DNA of 64,000 bases. It comes from DASWNP01 sp036399175 (GTDB taxonomy: Bacteria > Acidobacteriota > Blastocatellia > Pyrinomonadales > Pyrinomonadaceae). Below, piece after piece: positions 16,667 to 24,967 of the stretch. The first letter of the stretch is position 1. Each line of letters starts with the position of its first letter. The stretch covers positions 262,127 through 326,126 of the forward strand of contig DASWNP010000046.1 in assembly GCA_036399175.1 (NCBI GenBank). The letters run 5' to 3'. The position numbers and the translations under genes were made by a program. A model generated the notes under the pieces. That model saw nothing but the letters and a program-made list of their open reading frames with translations. It was not told where the DNA came from and did no database searches.

Positions 16667-17878
16667 ATTCTTTGAAGACGCGCGTGACAGTCGCTCTTCA
16701 ATGCGCGGCAGGCTCGCTGCGACTACGTCGCCGACAATCTGCAAGCTGCGCGGGGAGATTTTATCGAGCGTATCTTCGGCTGTGTGCCAGTAAGGATACG
16801 AGGTGAGCTGAATGATGTCTACGGCATCGACGCCCTCGCGCATGAAAGGCTCGTGGTCGTCGCCGCCGATGGCCTCCTCGCGGCGGACGAACTGCGCGGC
16901 GTGTCCAAGCTCGCGCGCCGTCTCCCAGATAACATCGACGAGCCAGCGCGTGCTCGAAGCGTCGCGCGGAAGCTCCAGGTTTTTGTAGCCAATCATGTCG
17001 AGCAAAACGAGAGCACGCACACGTCGCAGCTCGTCGCGCTTCTTCAGTTGAGAGACGAGACGGCGGCTGCCGTAAGTGTTGTCGGGCGCATCGCTCGTGC
17101 TGCACTCGTCCCAACTGCGACAGAAAGCCTCTTCGCCGTCGAAGAAGACGAACCAGTAGGTGAAGCGCGGGCGGCGGGGCGCGGAGCTGAGCGTGCGCGC
17201 CAGTTCCAGCAGCGCGCCGGTGGACGAGCCGGCGTCGTTTGCCCCGACGAAGCGAAACTCTTTGAAGAGCTTCGTATCGTAATGGCTGGCGACGACGATG
17301 CGCTCGGCTGACTCGCCCTTCAGCTCGGCCAAGACGTTCGCCATCCTGCGCGCGCCGATTGGCGTCGAGGCGTTAAACTCGTCGGTCGAAACCTTCAGCC
17401 CGTAAGACTTCAGCTCGCGGACGATGTAGCGTCGCGTCTCGGCAGACTCGGGCGAGCCCGCCGGTCGCGGCCCCATCTCGACGATTCTCTTCACATGCGC
17501 GAAAGCGCGCTCGCCGTCGAAAGCCGCGCTTTCACCTTCGCGTGCGCGTGCACCGCTCTTTTTCTCAAGAGAAGAGGTGTTGATTGAAGCCGGGCGCGGA
17601 TGGCTCGGCGTCGAAGCGAAGGAGGCGAGGAAGGAGTTGGGAGCTAGGAGCAGGAGGAGCGCGAGCGTGAAGGCGAAGCGACTGGCGAGCGCAAGGCTAC
17701 GGCGGAGGGAGAGCGCGCAGCTGAGACGCCCTCGCTCGCTCGCCGCCTGCGATTCGAGCGAGCGGACGTTGTTCTGTGTCAGGCGCATCGCGTTGAAAAA
17801 AGCTCGCGCCTCGGAAGGCGCGGAAGAAGATGCGTCGGATGGCTTCCGAATCGCACGGCAGCGTGTGGCAATCTCCAC
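16664..17878 (-). CDS. Exported M28-family peptidase, glutaminyl-cyclase-like
   Basis: Up to 404 residues; GTG at 17878 gives the longest form, and ATG at 17788 is a plausible alternative. A hydrophobic segment (FAFTLALLLLLAPNSF) indicates export. Zinc-site motifs: SHYDTK, GANDAGSSTGALLELAR, FFDGEEAF, LLDMIGYK and WHTAEDTLDK. The sequence FFDGEEAF...YGSRRL and the HEPF...WHTAEDT block resemble animal-type glutaminyl-peptide cyclotransferases of the M28 fold more than plain aminopeptidases. It therefore either forms N-terminal pyroglutamate on exported peptides or trims them. Its stop codon lies in repeat HP4. Confidence 0.82.
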   Translation of the reverse strand: MEIATRCRAIRKPSDASSSAPSEARAFFNAMRLTQNNVRSLESQAASERGRLSCALSLRRSLALASRFAFTLALLLLLAPNSFLASFASTPSHPRPASINTSSLEKKSGARAREGESAAFDGERAFAHVKRIVEMGPRPAGSPESAETRRYIVRELKSYGLKVSTDEFNASTPIGARRMANVLAELKGESAERIVVASHYDTKLFKEFRFVGANDAGSSTGALLELARTLSSAPRRPRFTYWFVFFDGEEAFCRSWDECSTSDAPDNTYGSRRLVSQLKKRDELRRVRALVLLDMIGYKNLELPRDASSTRWLVDVIWETARELGHAAQFVRREEAIGGDDHEPFMREGVDAVDIIQLTSYPYWHTAEDTLDKISPRSLQIVGDVVAASLPRIEERLSRASSKN

Positions 17879-17883
17879 TTCTC

Positions 17884-18474
17884 TTACGCAGACGTTTTAC
17901 CGGCTGGCTTCGCATCCGCTTTCTTGTCAGTGCGATGCTCGGAAGGACGACGCGCGGCGCGCTCGCGCTCGTGCAGGGCGCGGCCTCTTCCGGCCAGTAA
18001 GTCCAAGCCCTTCTCGAAGACCGTGAACGGAAAATCGGCGACCGCCGAGAGCACCTGCCATGCGGCGACGGCTTCAAACTCCACCAGAGTCGAGAGTTTC
18101 TTCGGCAGAGGCATCTCTCGAAATTCCTTTCGGAAATCCCTCACCGTCTCTTCCTCGGTCGGCTCTCTTTCGGTGGCCGGAACGGGGCGCAAAACGAGGT
18201 CGCCCCCGTGCTCGATTTTCGCCTGACAGGCCAGACGCTCGCCCGACGCCAGTCGCTCCGGACTCAGACGCTCTCTCTCGGCATCGGTCAGCCCCGACAG
18301 AAGCGTCGCGCCCTCAAGGACAATCACCGCGCACGTATCACACTCGCCGCGTCCATTGCATTCGGCTGGCAGGCGCACACCCATCCGCTTCGCCGCGTCC
18401 CAAAGATACGCGCCCTCGGCCACGATGCCGCCGAGCGGTTGACCGTCCATCTGCCATTCGACTTTAACGCTCAT
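17884..18474 (-). CDS. 2Fe-2S ferredoxin with C-terminal extension
   Basis: 196 residues from ATG 18474 (MSVKVEWQ), which has GAGAGG upstream; the frame extends to 18513. The first 110 residues are a plant-type [2Fe-2S] fold with CNGRGECDTC (Cys-x4/5-Cys-x2-Cys) and a fourth Cys in RLACQAKIEHG. Beyond that, about 85 residues are helical and end in a Lys/Arg-rich tail, twice the length of a normal ferredoxin. The extension may bind a partner. It ends 5 bp before the peptidase gene. Confidence 0.85.
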   Translation of the reverse strand: MSVKVEWQMDGQPLGGIVAEGAYLWDAAKRMGVRLPAECNGRGECDTCAVIVLEGATLLSGLTDAERERLSPERLASGERLACQAKIEHGGDLVLRPVPATEREPTEEETVRDFRKEFREMPLPKKLSTLVEFEAVAAWQVLSAVADFPFTVFEKGLDLLAGRGRALHERERAARRPSEHRTDKKADAKPAGKTSA

Positions 18475-18560
18475 CTCAAATCCTCTCGCCTGAGCGACAA
18501 GCTCTGACCTCACAATCTTTTTCGGGGAGACTTTACTCGCAAGTTACAACCTTTCAACAT

Positions 18561-18666
18561 GAAAGGCAAAGGGCAAAGGTAAAAAGGAAAAAGGCAAAAG
18601 TGAAGCGGAAGCCACTTTCGATTTAATTCCTCACCTTTGCCTTTTACCCTTTGCCCTTTGCCCTCT
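18561..18666. repeat. Heptamer inverted-array element HP5a (fur-ferredoxin spacer)
   Basis: Left arm 18561-18600: AAAGGCA, AAGGGCA, AAGGTAA, AAAGGAA, AAAGGCA. Right arm 18634-18666: CCTTTGC, CTTTTAC, CCTTTGC, CCTTTGC, CCTCTG. The Fur-family gene stop starts 4 bp beyond the right arm. Confidence 0.85.
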
Positions 18667-18670
18667 GTCT

Positions 18671-19177
18671 TCAGTGTGTGCCGGGCGCTGAAGCGAAGCG
18701 GACGCGCGGCTCGGCTGCCGACTCGTCTTTCCTCGGCTTGTCGCCCGCGTGGCGCTGGCAGTTCGAGCAGATGCCGAAGATGCGCAGGGAGTGTTGAATC
18801 GGAACGAAATGATGCTTGGCGAGAATGGCGTCCTGTATGGCTTCGAGTTCGGCGGAGAAGAATTCGATGGTCATTCCGCATTCGGTGCAAATCATGTGGT
18901 CGTGATGCGGATGCTTGTAGTTGTGCTCGTAGCGCGTGCGCCCGTCGCCGAAGCGCACCTCTCGCGCCAGCCCCGCATCGACCAGAAGCTTCAGCGTGCG
19001 ATAGACGGTCGTATGCCCGACGCTCGGGTCTTCCTGCTTCACCAGATTGTAGAGGTCTTCGCTCGACAGGTGCTCTTCGGTGCGCAGGAAAACGTCGAGA
19101 ATCAAATCTCTCTGGGCTGTGCGCTTGAGCCCCGCGCGCTGGATATGGCGATGGAAAACTTCCTTCTCTTCAGTCAT
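18671..19177 (-). CDS. Fur/PerR-family metal-responsive repressor
   Basis: 168 residues from ATG 19177 (MTEEKEVFHRHIQRAG); the longer frame has an atypical N-terminus. Winged-helix part: RTAQRDLILDVF, SSEDLYNLV, VGHTTVYRTLKLL. Dimerisation/metal part: the HPHHDHMICTECG metal-binding stretch and a second zinc pair, CSNC, near the end. A Cys2-Cys2 structural zinc site and His/Glu regulatory site fit Fur, PerR or Zur; the sequence alone does not separate them. Candidate targets in the window are feoAB and the peroxiredoxin, but no proven box was found. Confidence 0.9.
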   Translation of the reverse strand: MTEEKEVFHRHIQRAGLKRTAQRDLILDVFLRTEEHLSSEDLYNLVKQEDPSVGHTTVYRTLKLLVDAGLAREVRFGDGRTRYEHNYKHPHHDHMICTECGMTIEFFSAELEAIQDAILAKHHFVPIQHSLRIFGICSNCQRHAGDKPRKDESAAEPRVRFASAPGTH

Positions 19178-19318
19178 AAACCTCCGGCTTACGAACCTTC
19201 CCTGACAGACGAGGCTTTTCTTTGCGGCGGCGACGAGCCACATTTTACCACACCGTCCGAACCCCACGCGAAGAAGTTGGCTGCCAGACTCCCCTCCGTG
19301 CTAATCTCTCCCTCACGG

Positions 19319-19650
<332 letters not shown>

Positions 19651-19795
19651 GACGTTTTGAGAGCATCTGCCTCGCGTTGCCTGTAAGCTTGACCTGCGGC
19701 GCGCGTCGTCTCTACAATCACATTCAAAGTTCCCCAAACACGCAGCCCCCTTCGTAGTTAAACCGAACTTTCATCTTTCATAAAAGGGGAGAATC

Positions 19796-20062
19796 ATGTC
19801 GAGACAACAGAGTGACGATAGCCAGGGTGATACGGGGACGAGAGACATCACTTATGATCTGATTAGCACCGCTTACCATGCGCTTCAGGGCGCGGAGACC
19901 TTAGCTCTCTATATCGCCGACGCCGAGCAGGAGGGCAACCAGGAACTCGCGCAGTTCTTCCGCGAGACGAAGGACGAGTATCAGCGCCGCGCCGACAGGG
20001 CGAAACAGTTGCTCACCAATCAACTCGGCCAGGGACAGGGACGCGGGGCATCAGGCTCATAA
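19796..20062 (+). CDS. Small helical protein, ferritin-like fragment fold
   Basis: 88 residues with a strong ribosome site (AGGGGAG, 6 nt before ATG). The middle is a predicted helical pair (ISTAYHALQGAETLALYIAD and ELAQFFRETKDEYQRRADRA), which resembles the short bacterioferritin/rubrerythrin-like helices of small stress-linked proteins. Metal-ligand residues are too few to claim a ferroxidase. The ends are Gly/Ser/Gln-rich and disordered. Single gene with its own terminator. Confidence 0.7.
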   Translation: MSRQQSDDSQGDTGTRDITYDLISTAYHALQGAETLALYIADAEQEGNQELAQFFRETKDEYQRRADRAKQLLTNQLGQGQGRGASGS

Positions 20063-20111
20063 CGGTGGAATAGAGAGCGCCGTAAGCACAGCGCCACTCA
20101 AGACGAAAATA

Positions 20112-20146
20112 AAGCACGCTCGCCGCTATCAGCGGCGAGCGTGCTT
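20112..20146 (+). terminator. Intrinsic terminator after the small helical protein
   Basis: A perfect 16-bp stem (20112-20127 with 20131-20146) closes on a 3-nt loop, followed by TTTT. It is about 50 nt after the stop codon and also faces the convergent small gene at 20171. Confidence 0.85.
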
Positions 20147-20170
20147 TTTTCGTCCGACGAGAAGCGGAGC

Positions 20171-20365
20171 TTACTCGTCGCCGGCGTCCCCTTGCACGCC
20201 TGAGAAGGGGTCGGCGCTGAGCACGGTGCTCATGCCGGGATTGTGTTCGCCGGAGGTTGGAGCGTCGGGCTCGGCGGCGTCGCCGCGCTCGGCCTCGCGC
20301 TCCTGCGTGTTGAAATGCTCGCCCTCAACCGTTTCCGGCGTCTGAGATTCGTCGTGCTCCTTCAT
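20171..20365 (-). CDS. Small acidic hypothetical protein
   Basis: 64 residues, very rich in Glu, Asp, Gly and Pro and predicted to be disordered (TVEGEHFNTQEREAERGD). AAGGAG lies 6 nt upstream of the ATG, which supports translation. No domain is recognised. It lies downstream of repeat element HP5 and converges on the terminator at 20112. Confidence 0.5.
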   Translation of the reverse strand: MKEHDESQTPETVEGEHFNTQEREAERGDAAEPDAPTSGEHNPGMSTVLSADPFSGVQGDAGDE

Positions 20366-20395
20366 CGGTCTCCTTCAGCCAAACGAGAAGAAATT

Positions 20396-20526
20396 AACAG
20401 GGATAGACAGGAGGAACAGAAATGCGGAATGATGAATGCGGAATGAAAAGCAGAAAGCAGTTCTTCTTTAATTCATCATTCCTCATTCCTCATTCATCAT
20501 TTCTCTTTATCCTGTCCATCCCTGTT
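20396..20526. repeat. Compound inverted element HP5 (same outer arm as HP4)
   Basis: Outer arms: AACAGGGATAGACAGGA at 20396-20412 and its complement, with one mismatch, at 20510-20526. Inner heptamers: AATGCGG, AATGATG, AATGCGG, AATGAAA at 20421-20448, and TAATTCA, TCATTCC, TCATTCC, TCATTCA, TCATTTC at 20469-20503. The gene stop at 20550 lies 23 bp beyond. It is a second, clearly homologous copy of the HP4 architecture. Confidence 0.85.
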
Positions 20527-20549
20527 TGAATCGGTTTTTGAGAGAGACG

Positions 20550-22067
20550 TTAATACTTCGGGACGCTCGGGTCTACTTCGTTCGACCAGGCCGTGATGCC
20601 GCCCTTGAGGTTGGCGAGCCGACCCGTGAAGCCCGCGCGCTGGAGGGCTTCGATGGCTTTGGCGCTGCGACCGCCCATCTTGCAGTGAACGACTGTTTCG
20701 CGTCCGGGGTCGATTTCGTTCATGCGACCCACGACCTGACCGAGCGGAATCAGATTCGAGTTCGGGATACGACCTATCTCAAACTCGTGCGGCTCGCGCA
20801 CGTCGATGATTTGAATATCGTCGCCCGCATCGAGGCGGCGCTTGAGTTCCGTCGCGGTAATCTCTTCCATCGCTGTTTGCTCCTTCGTCTGTGCGGTCGT
20901 CGCCTGCGCGGTCGGCTGCGGTTTCAGTCCGCAGAACTCTTCGTAGTCGATTAACTCCCTGATGGTCGGCTTCTCTCCGCAGAGGGGGCAGGCCGGGTCT
21001 TTCCTGAGCTTCAACTCGCGGAAGCGCATCTTCCATGCGTCGAAGAGCAGCAGACGATTGACGAGGGAGTCGCCGCCGCCGAGGATGAGCTTGATTGTTT
21101 CGTTGGCCTGAATCGAGCCGACGATGCCGGGCAAAACGCCGAGCACGCCGCCTTCGGCGCAACTCGGCACGAGACCGGGCGGCGGCGGCTCAGGGTAGAG
21201 GCAACGATAGCACGCGCCGCGCTCAGCCCAGAAGACGCTCGCCTGTCCCTCGAAACGAAAGATGGAGCCGTAGACGTTCGGCTTGCCCGTGAGGGCGCAG
21301 GCGTCGTTGACGAGGTATCGCGTCGGGAAATTGTCCGTGCCATCGACGACGATGTCGAACTCGCGGAAAAGCTCAAGGGCGTTTTCGCTCGTCAGTCGCG
21401 TCTCGAAGGTTTCGATGCGGATGTGCGGGTTGATGTCGGCGAGGCGGTCGCGCGCCGACTCGATTTTGGGGCGACCGACATCGCGCGTGCCGTGCACGAT
21501 TTGTCTTTGCAGGTTCGACTCGTCAACCACATCGAAATCGACGAGGCCGAGCGTGCCGACGCCCGCCGCCGCCAGGTACATGCCGAGCGGAGCGCCGAGC
21601 CCCCCCGTTCCAATCGTCAGCACGCGCGCCGCCTTCAGACGCCTCTGTCCCTCCATCCCGACTTCGGGCAGGATGAGGTGGCGGCTGTAACGCGCAATCT
21701 CCTGCGGCGAAAGCGCGGGCAGAGACTCGACAGAAGTTTTACTCTCCGCTCCGGTTTTACCTTCCGCTCCGGCGAGCGATTCGACGCTCGACGCGCCTCC
21801 GGCAATCGCGGGCACAATCGAAAGCGTATCGCCGTCCTTCAAGGGCGTCTGGAGACGTTCGGCGTGGCGTATGTCTTCGTCGTTGACGTAGACGTTGACG
21901 AAATTTCTGAGCGCGTTCTGCTCGTTGTAGAGATGCTTGCGCAGGTCTGCGTGCGCGCTCGTCAGTTGGTCGAGCGCTTCGCCGACCGTCTGCGCCTCGA
22001 CGCCGACTTCCGTCTGCCCGCCCGCAAACTGCCTGAGCGCGGTCGGAATAAAAATTGTCACTGACAT
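20550..22067 (-). CDS. Fused sulfur carrier (MoaD/CysO-like), E1-like adenylyltransferase and rhodanese
   Basis: 505 residues from ATG 22067 (MSVTIFIPTALRQF). Residues 1-91 are a ubiquitin-like ThiS/MoaD/CysO fold ending in IVPAIAGG, the di-glycine that is normally the free C-terminus. A 30-residue linker follows. Residues about 120-390 are a MoeB/ThiF E1 domain: TIGTGGLGAPLG nucleotide loop, zinc pairs CYRC and CPLC, and a catalytic-type Cys in PSCAEGG. Residues about 405-505 are a rhodanese with VVHCKMGGRSAK. It matches mycobacterial MoeZ with its carrier fused in front. The carrier must be cut after GG to work, and a JAMM protease gene lies two genes upstream. Confidence 0.9.
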   Translation of the reverse strand: MSVTIFIPTALRQFAGGQTEVGVEAQTVGEALDQLTSAHADLRKHLYNEQNALRNFVNVYVNDEDIRHAERLQTPLKDGDTLSIVPAIAGGASSVESLAGAEGKTGAESKTSVESLPALSPQEIARYSRHLILPEVGMEGQRRLKAARVLTIGTGGLGAPLGMYLAAAGVGTLGLVDFDVVDESNLQRQIVHGTRDVGRPKIESARDRLADINPHIRIETFETRLTSENALELFREFDIVVDGTDNFPTRYLVNDACALTGKPNVYGSIFRFEGQASVFWAERGACYRCLYPEPPPPGLVPSCAEGGVLGVLPGIVGSIQANETIKLILGGGDSLVNRLLLFDAWKMRFRELKLRKDPACPLCGEKPTIRELIDYEEFCGLKPQPTAQATTAQTKEQTAMEEITATELKRRLDAGDDIQIIDVREPHEFEIGRIPNSNLIPLGQVVGRMNEIDPGRETVVHCKMGGRSAKAIEALQRAGFTGRLANLKGGITAWSNEVDPSVPKY

Positions 22068-22069
22068 CT

Positions 22070-23347
22070 TCAAGGCTCCTTTGGGTTCTCTTCCTCGACT
22101 TGTTCGACTTCTTCTTCCATCGACGCTTCTTCCTTGACGGGGAAAGGGTCGGGCAGCTCCGCGCCCTGCGGCACGAGCCACGTCTCAAGCTGTCCCTCGC
22201 TCCACTCGTCCTGAACGGCAGTGAACATGATGATGAAACGCTCCGCGCCGATGCCGTAGCTCTGAGAGAGGTCTTCTCCCCAACGATAGACGAGGCGCAC
22301 GAGGTCGGCTTTCGGCAAGTCGTCCGGCTCGGCTGACTCTTGCTCCTCAGCGCTGTGGTGGCTTACGACGCCCGATGTTTTCAGTCGAACGATGATGCAC
22401 GCGCGCAGGTCTGCATCTTCACGCAGCAGGTCGGCGAACGCCTTGTAAGCCCAGGCCGCGTCCTTTTCGTCGCCCAGCTGGTAGACGTTAAACTCTCCGA
22501 GCCGCACGGCTTGCTCTACCTTGCGCTCGCGGCCTGCATCGGCGACGGGCGGCGGCGCATCCTTCGGAAGAATCCAGAACTGCGCCTTCGCCTCTTTCTG
22601 ATAACCGCCGAAAATCGTCCTGACGCGCTTGGCCTCAATGCCCTCGCGCTCGAATCTCGCGGCGTAACGCTCGGCGACCCTGCGCCAGAGCCCCGGCGTA
22701 CTATCGTCGCCATGATAGACGACGACGTAAGCGTGCGTCTCCGGCTGCTGGCGCAGCATGTCTGAGAAACCGGCGATACCGACATCGCCGATGGGCGGCC
22801 CCGTTCCTCCATCGACGCCGCCATCAATGCCGTCCCAGGCATCATACTCGGCGAACTTGCCCTTGAACGTGGCGACCTCGTTCTCGTACTTTTCAGGCTC
22901 GGGCGCGTCCGCTCCGCGCGGCACAATCCAAATCTGAGTCGCCGAAAGGCGCTGGCTCTTGTAACGCCCGGCGTAAGTCATCCTGAGCCGCGACACATCG
23001 ACGCCGCGCGTGTTGACGAGATAATCTCTCGTCACGTCCAGCCGAAAGTTCCCGCTCCCGCTCCCATCGCCCTCCGGGCCGTAAATGATGAAATGCGCCT
23101 CAAGCGTCGGTTCGTTCATCAGCGTGATGGCGAGATTATCCAGCCGCGCGCTATGGTCGCAGCCGCCGACCATGTCAAACTCGTCAAACTTGCTTGCGAC
23201 CGGCTTCTCATCCGGCGTCGCCGCAGCCTGCCCGCGCGCCTCGAACGCGTGACTTCCGACCAGCATCAATCCCAACATCAAGCCAAGCGCCCGCGCCGCA
23301 CGTTTTACGCGATTCGCGCATCCGTATCTCAGCTTTCGACGGCTCAT
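22070..23347 (-). CDS. Exported protein with three internal repeats
   Basis: 425 residues with an N-terminal signal-like segment (RALGLMLGLMLVGSHAFEARG). Three repeats of roughly 125 residues can be seen. Each ends in a similar strand: SATQIWIVPRGAD, KAQFWILPKDAPP and GQLETWLVPQGAE, and each contains a phrase like AHFIIYG, AYVVVYHGD or ACIIVRLK. The C-terminal tail is Glu-rich. I do not recognise the domain; the repeated alpha/beta units recall OmpA-like folds only loosely. It is separated by 2 bp from both neighbours, the JAMM protease and the carrier-E1-rhodanese gene, so it is co-translated with sulfur genes. Confidence 0.7.
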   Translation of the reverse strand: MSRRKLRYGCANRVKRAARALGLMLGLMLVGSHAFEARGQAAATPDEKPVASKFDEFDMVGGCDHSARLDNLAITLMNEPTLEAHFIIYGPEGDGSGSGNFRLDVTRDYLVNTRGVDVSRLRMTYAGRYKSQRLSATQIWIVPRGADAPEPEKYENEVATFKGKFAEYDAWDGIDGGVDGGTGPPIGDVGIAGFSDMLRQQPETHAYVVVYHGDDSTPGLWRRVAERYAARFEREGIEAKRVRTIFGGYQKEAKAQFWILPKDAPPPVADAGRERKVEQAVRLGEFNVYQLGDEKDAAWAYKAFADLLREDADLRACIIVRLKTSGVVSHHSAEEQESAEPDDLPKADLVRLVYRWGEDLSQSYGIGAERFIIMFTAVQDEWSEGQLETWLVPQGAELPDPFPVKEEASMEEEVEQVEEENPKEP

Positions 23348-23349
23348 CT

Positions 23350-23805
23350 TCAGTCGCCTTTCACAATCGGCTCTTCTTCAAACCGCGTCCGCTCCGCGTC
23401 CATCTCCCAGGAGCGCAGGTCGGCGGCGCGTCCCTCCACGACCGAGACGACGATGTAAGACATCGTCGGCCAGGGCGCGTGCTCTAAGTCGAACTGCGAC
23501 GGCACGGCCGGATGGTCTGGGTGCGAATGATAATCGCCGACCACGCCCAGGCCGCGCGCACTAAAGAGACGCTCGGCGCGCATGTAATCTCTCGGGCTAA
23601 TCAGCATCCGATGACTGCGCTCGCCCGTCTTCTCCCACGCGTTCGAGACCGGATAAATCTCCAAAACCTCACGCGTCCGCCCCTCGGCCTCGATGCGCCC
23701 GACGAGCAGCCCGCAGCACTCGTGCGGATACTCCCGCTCCGCGTGCCGCTCAATCTCCTCCAAATGCTTCGCGCTCAAACGTAACATAAATAAGAATTGA
23801 TTCAT
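23350..23805 (-). CDS. mec: JAMM/Mov34 metalloprotease, Mec-like
   Basis: 151 residues (ATG 23805; ATG 23787 is possible). JAMM metal motif: Glu in the N-terminal region, then DYHSHPDHPAVPSQFDLEHA (HxH...S...D). The N-terminal phrase YPHECCGLLVG is typical of the Mec+/Mpr family. In Mycobacterium, Mec removes cysteine from the CysO-cysteine adduct, completing thiocarboxylate-dependent cysteine synthesis. Here it is flanked by cysM upstream and a CysO-E1-rhodanese fusion downstream, the expected partners. It may also cut the fused carrier after its GG; that is inference. Confidence 0.87.
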   Translation of the reverse strand: MNQFLFMLRLSAKHLEEIERHAEREYPHECCGLLVGRIEAEGRTREVLEIYPVSNAWEKTGERSHRMLISPRDYMRAERLFSARGLGVVGDYHSHPDHPAVPSQFDLEHAPWPTMSYIVVSVVEGRAADLRSWEMDAERTRFEEEPIVKGD

Positions 23806-23848
23806 CGGTTCATTGATTCAATGAAAAAATGAATCAATGAATCAATCT
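23798..23848. repeat. Octamer inverted element HP8 (cysM-mec spacer)
   Basis: Here the unit is 8 bases: GATTCATC, GGTTCATT, GATTCAAT on one side and two copies of ATGAATCA on the other, separated by about 6 bp. The cysM stop codon (23842-23844) is in the right arm and the mec start in the left arm. Same architecture as the heptamer elements with a different period. Confidence 0.7.
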
Positions 23849-24786
23849 CTTTTGTCTTGCCAGAATTCGTCGCTGAGGTATCTGCCGCCGCCGTCGCAGA
23901 GGACGGTGACGACGAGAGAGCCGGGCGGGAGCGTGCGCGCGTAGCGGAGCGCGGCGAGCAGGTTCGCGCCGGAGCTGACGCCGACGAAGAGACCTTCTTC
24001 GCGTGCGAGGCGTCGAGCCATGTGCTGTGCATCTTCGGTCGAGACTTCGACGGTCTCGTCGGCGAGCGAGGGGTCGTAGATGCCGGGCACGATGGCCGTC
24101 TGCATGTGCTTCATGCCTTCAAGGCCGTGCAGAGGCGAATCGGGCTGCATCCGGACGGCGCGCAGCTTCGCGTTAAGCTCTTTCAGGCGGCGAACCGTGC
24201 CGGTGAACGTGCCGGAAGTTCCCATCCCAGCGAGAAAGTGTGTGATGCGCCCCGCGGTCTGCTCCCAGATTTCAGGCGCGGTCGTCCGGTAGTGCGCGAG
24301 CCAGTTGGCATCGTTGTTGTACTGGTCTGGATAGAAATACTTCCCGGGCTCGGCGGCATAAATCCTCTGTGCATGAAGCTGCGCGCCGTCAGCGCCTTCG
24401 CGCGGGTCGGTCTCGACAAGCTCAGCGCCGTAGATTTGCAGAATGCGCTTGCGCTCAGGGCTGGCGTTGCGCGGCAGGCAGAGCGCGACGCGGTAGCCGC
24501 GCGACGCGCCAATCATCGCGTAGGCTATTCCAGTGTTGCCGCTCGTCGCGTCGAGGATGATTTTTTCGGGCGTCAGGAGGCCGCGTCTTTCCCCGTCGAG
24601 AATCATCGAGAGCGCCGGACGGTCTTTGACCGAGCCGCCCGGGTTCAGGTGCTCCGCCTTCGCATAAAGCTCGACGCCTGCTGGCAGCTCGCGCGCGATG
24701 CGCGGCAGACTCAGGAGCGGCGTTCTGCCGACCTGCGAAAGAAGGTCGCCGCAGAGCGTCTCGTTTTCCGTTAGTGCTGAAACCAT
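23842..24786 (-). CDS. cysM: Cysteine synthase, CysM-like PLP enzyme
   Basis: 314 residues. PLP lysine in NPGGSVKDRPA, phosphate-binding loop ATSGNTGIAYA and GMGTSGTFTG. It belongs to the fold-type II cysteine synthase family. Classical CysK takes O-acetylserine and sulfide; mycobacterial CysM takes O-phosphoserine and the CysO thiocarboxylate. Its position beside mec and a CysO-like gene favours the second reaction. No cysE gene is visible here. Two repeat elements flank it, and its stop codon lies in one of them. Confidence 0.9.
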   Translation of the reverse strand: MVSALTENETLCGDLLSQVGRTPLLSLPRIARELPAGVELYAKAEHLNPGGSVKDRPALSMILDGERRGLLTPEKIILDATSGNTGIAYAMIGASRGYRVALCLPRNASPERKRILQIYGAELVETDPREGADGAQLHAQRIYAAEPGKYFYPDQYNNDANWLAHYRTTAPEIWEQTAGRITHFLAGMGTSGTFTGTVRRLKELNAKLRAVRMQPDSPLHGLEGMKHMQTAIVPGIYDPSLADETVEVSTEDAQHMARRLAREEGLFVGVSSGANLLAALRYARTLPPGSLVVTVLCDGGGRYLSDEFWQDKRD

Positions 24787-24803
24787 TTTGAGAAGAAGCG
24801 GTT

Positions 24804-24967
24804 AGCAATCAGCAATCAGCAATCAGCAATCAGCGTTCAGCCAAGCCGTTTGAATGTCGTAGTCAGTTGACTGTTTCCGTCGTCGTTGAATTTCTGTGCA
24901 AACGATTTCTGTTGCCGAAGGCTTTCTTCCGTTCGGCTGAAAGCTGATTGCTGATTGCTGACAGCTT
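24804..24967. repeat. Heptamer inverted-array element HP7 (metB-like-cysM spacer)
   Basis: Left arm 24804-24838: AGCAATC four times, then AGCGTTC. Right arm 24936-24967: GCTGAAA, GCTGATT, GCTGATT, GCTGACA, GCTT. The upstream gene's TAA (24966-24968) overlaps the right arm edge. The spacer is about 97 bp. Confidence 0.85.
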
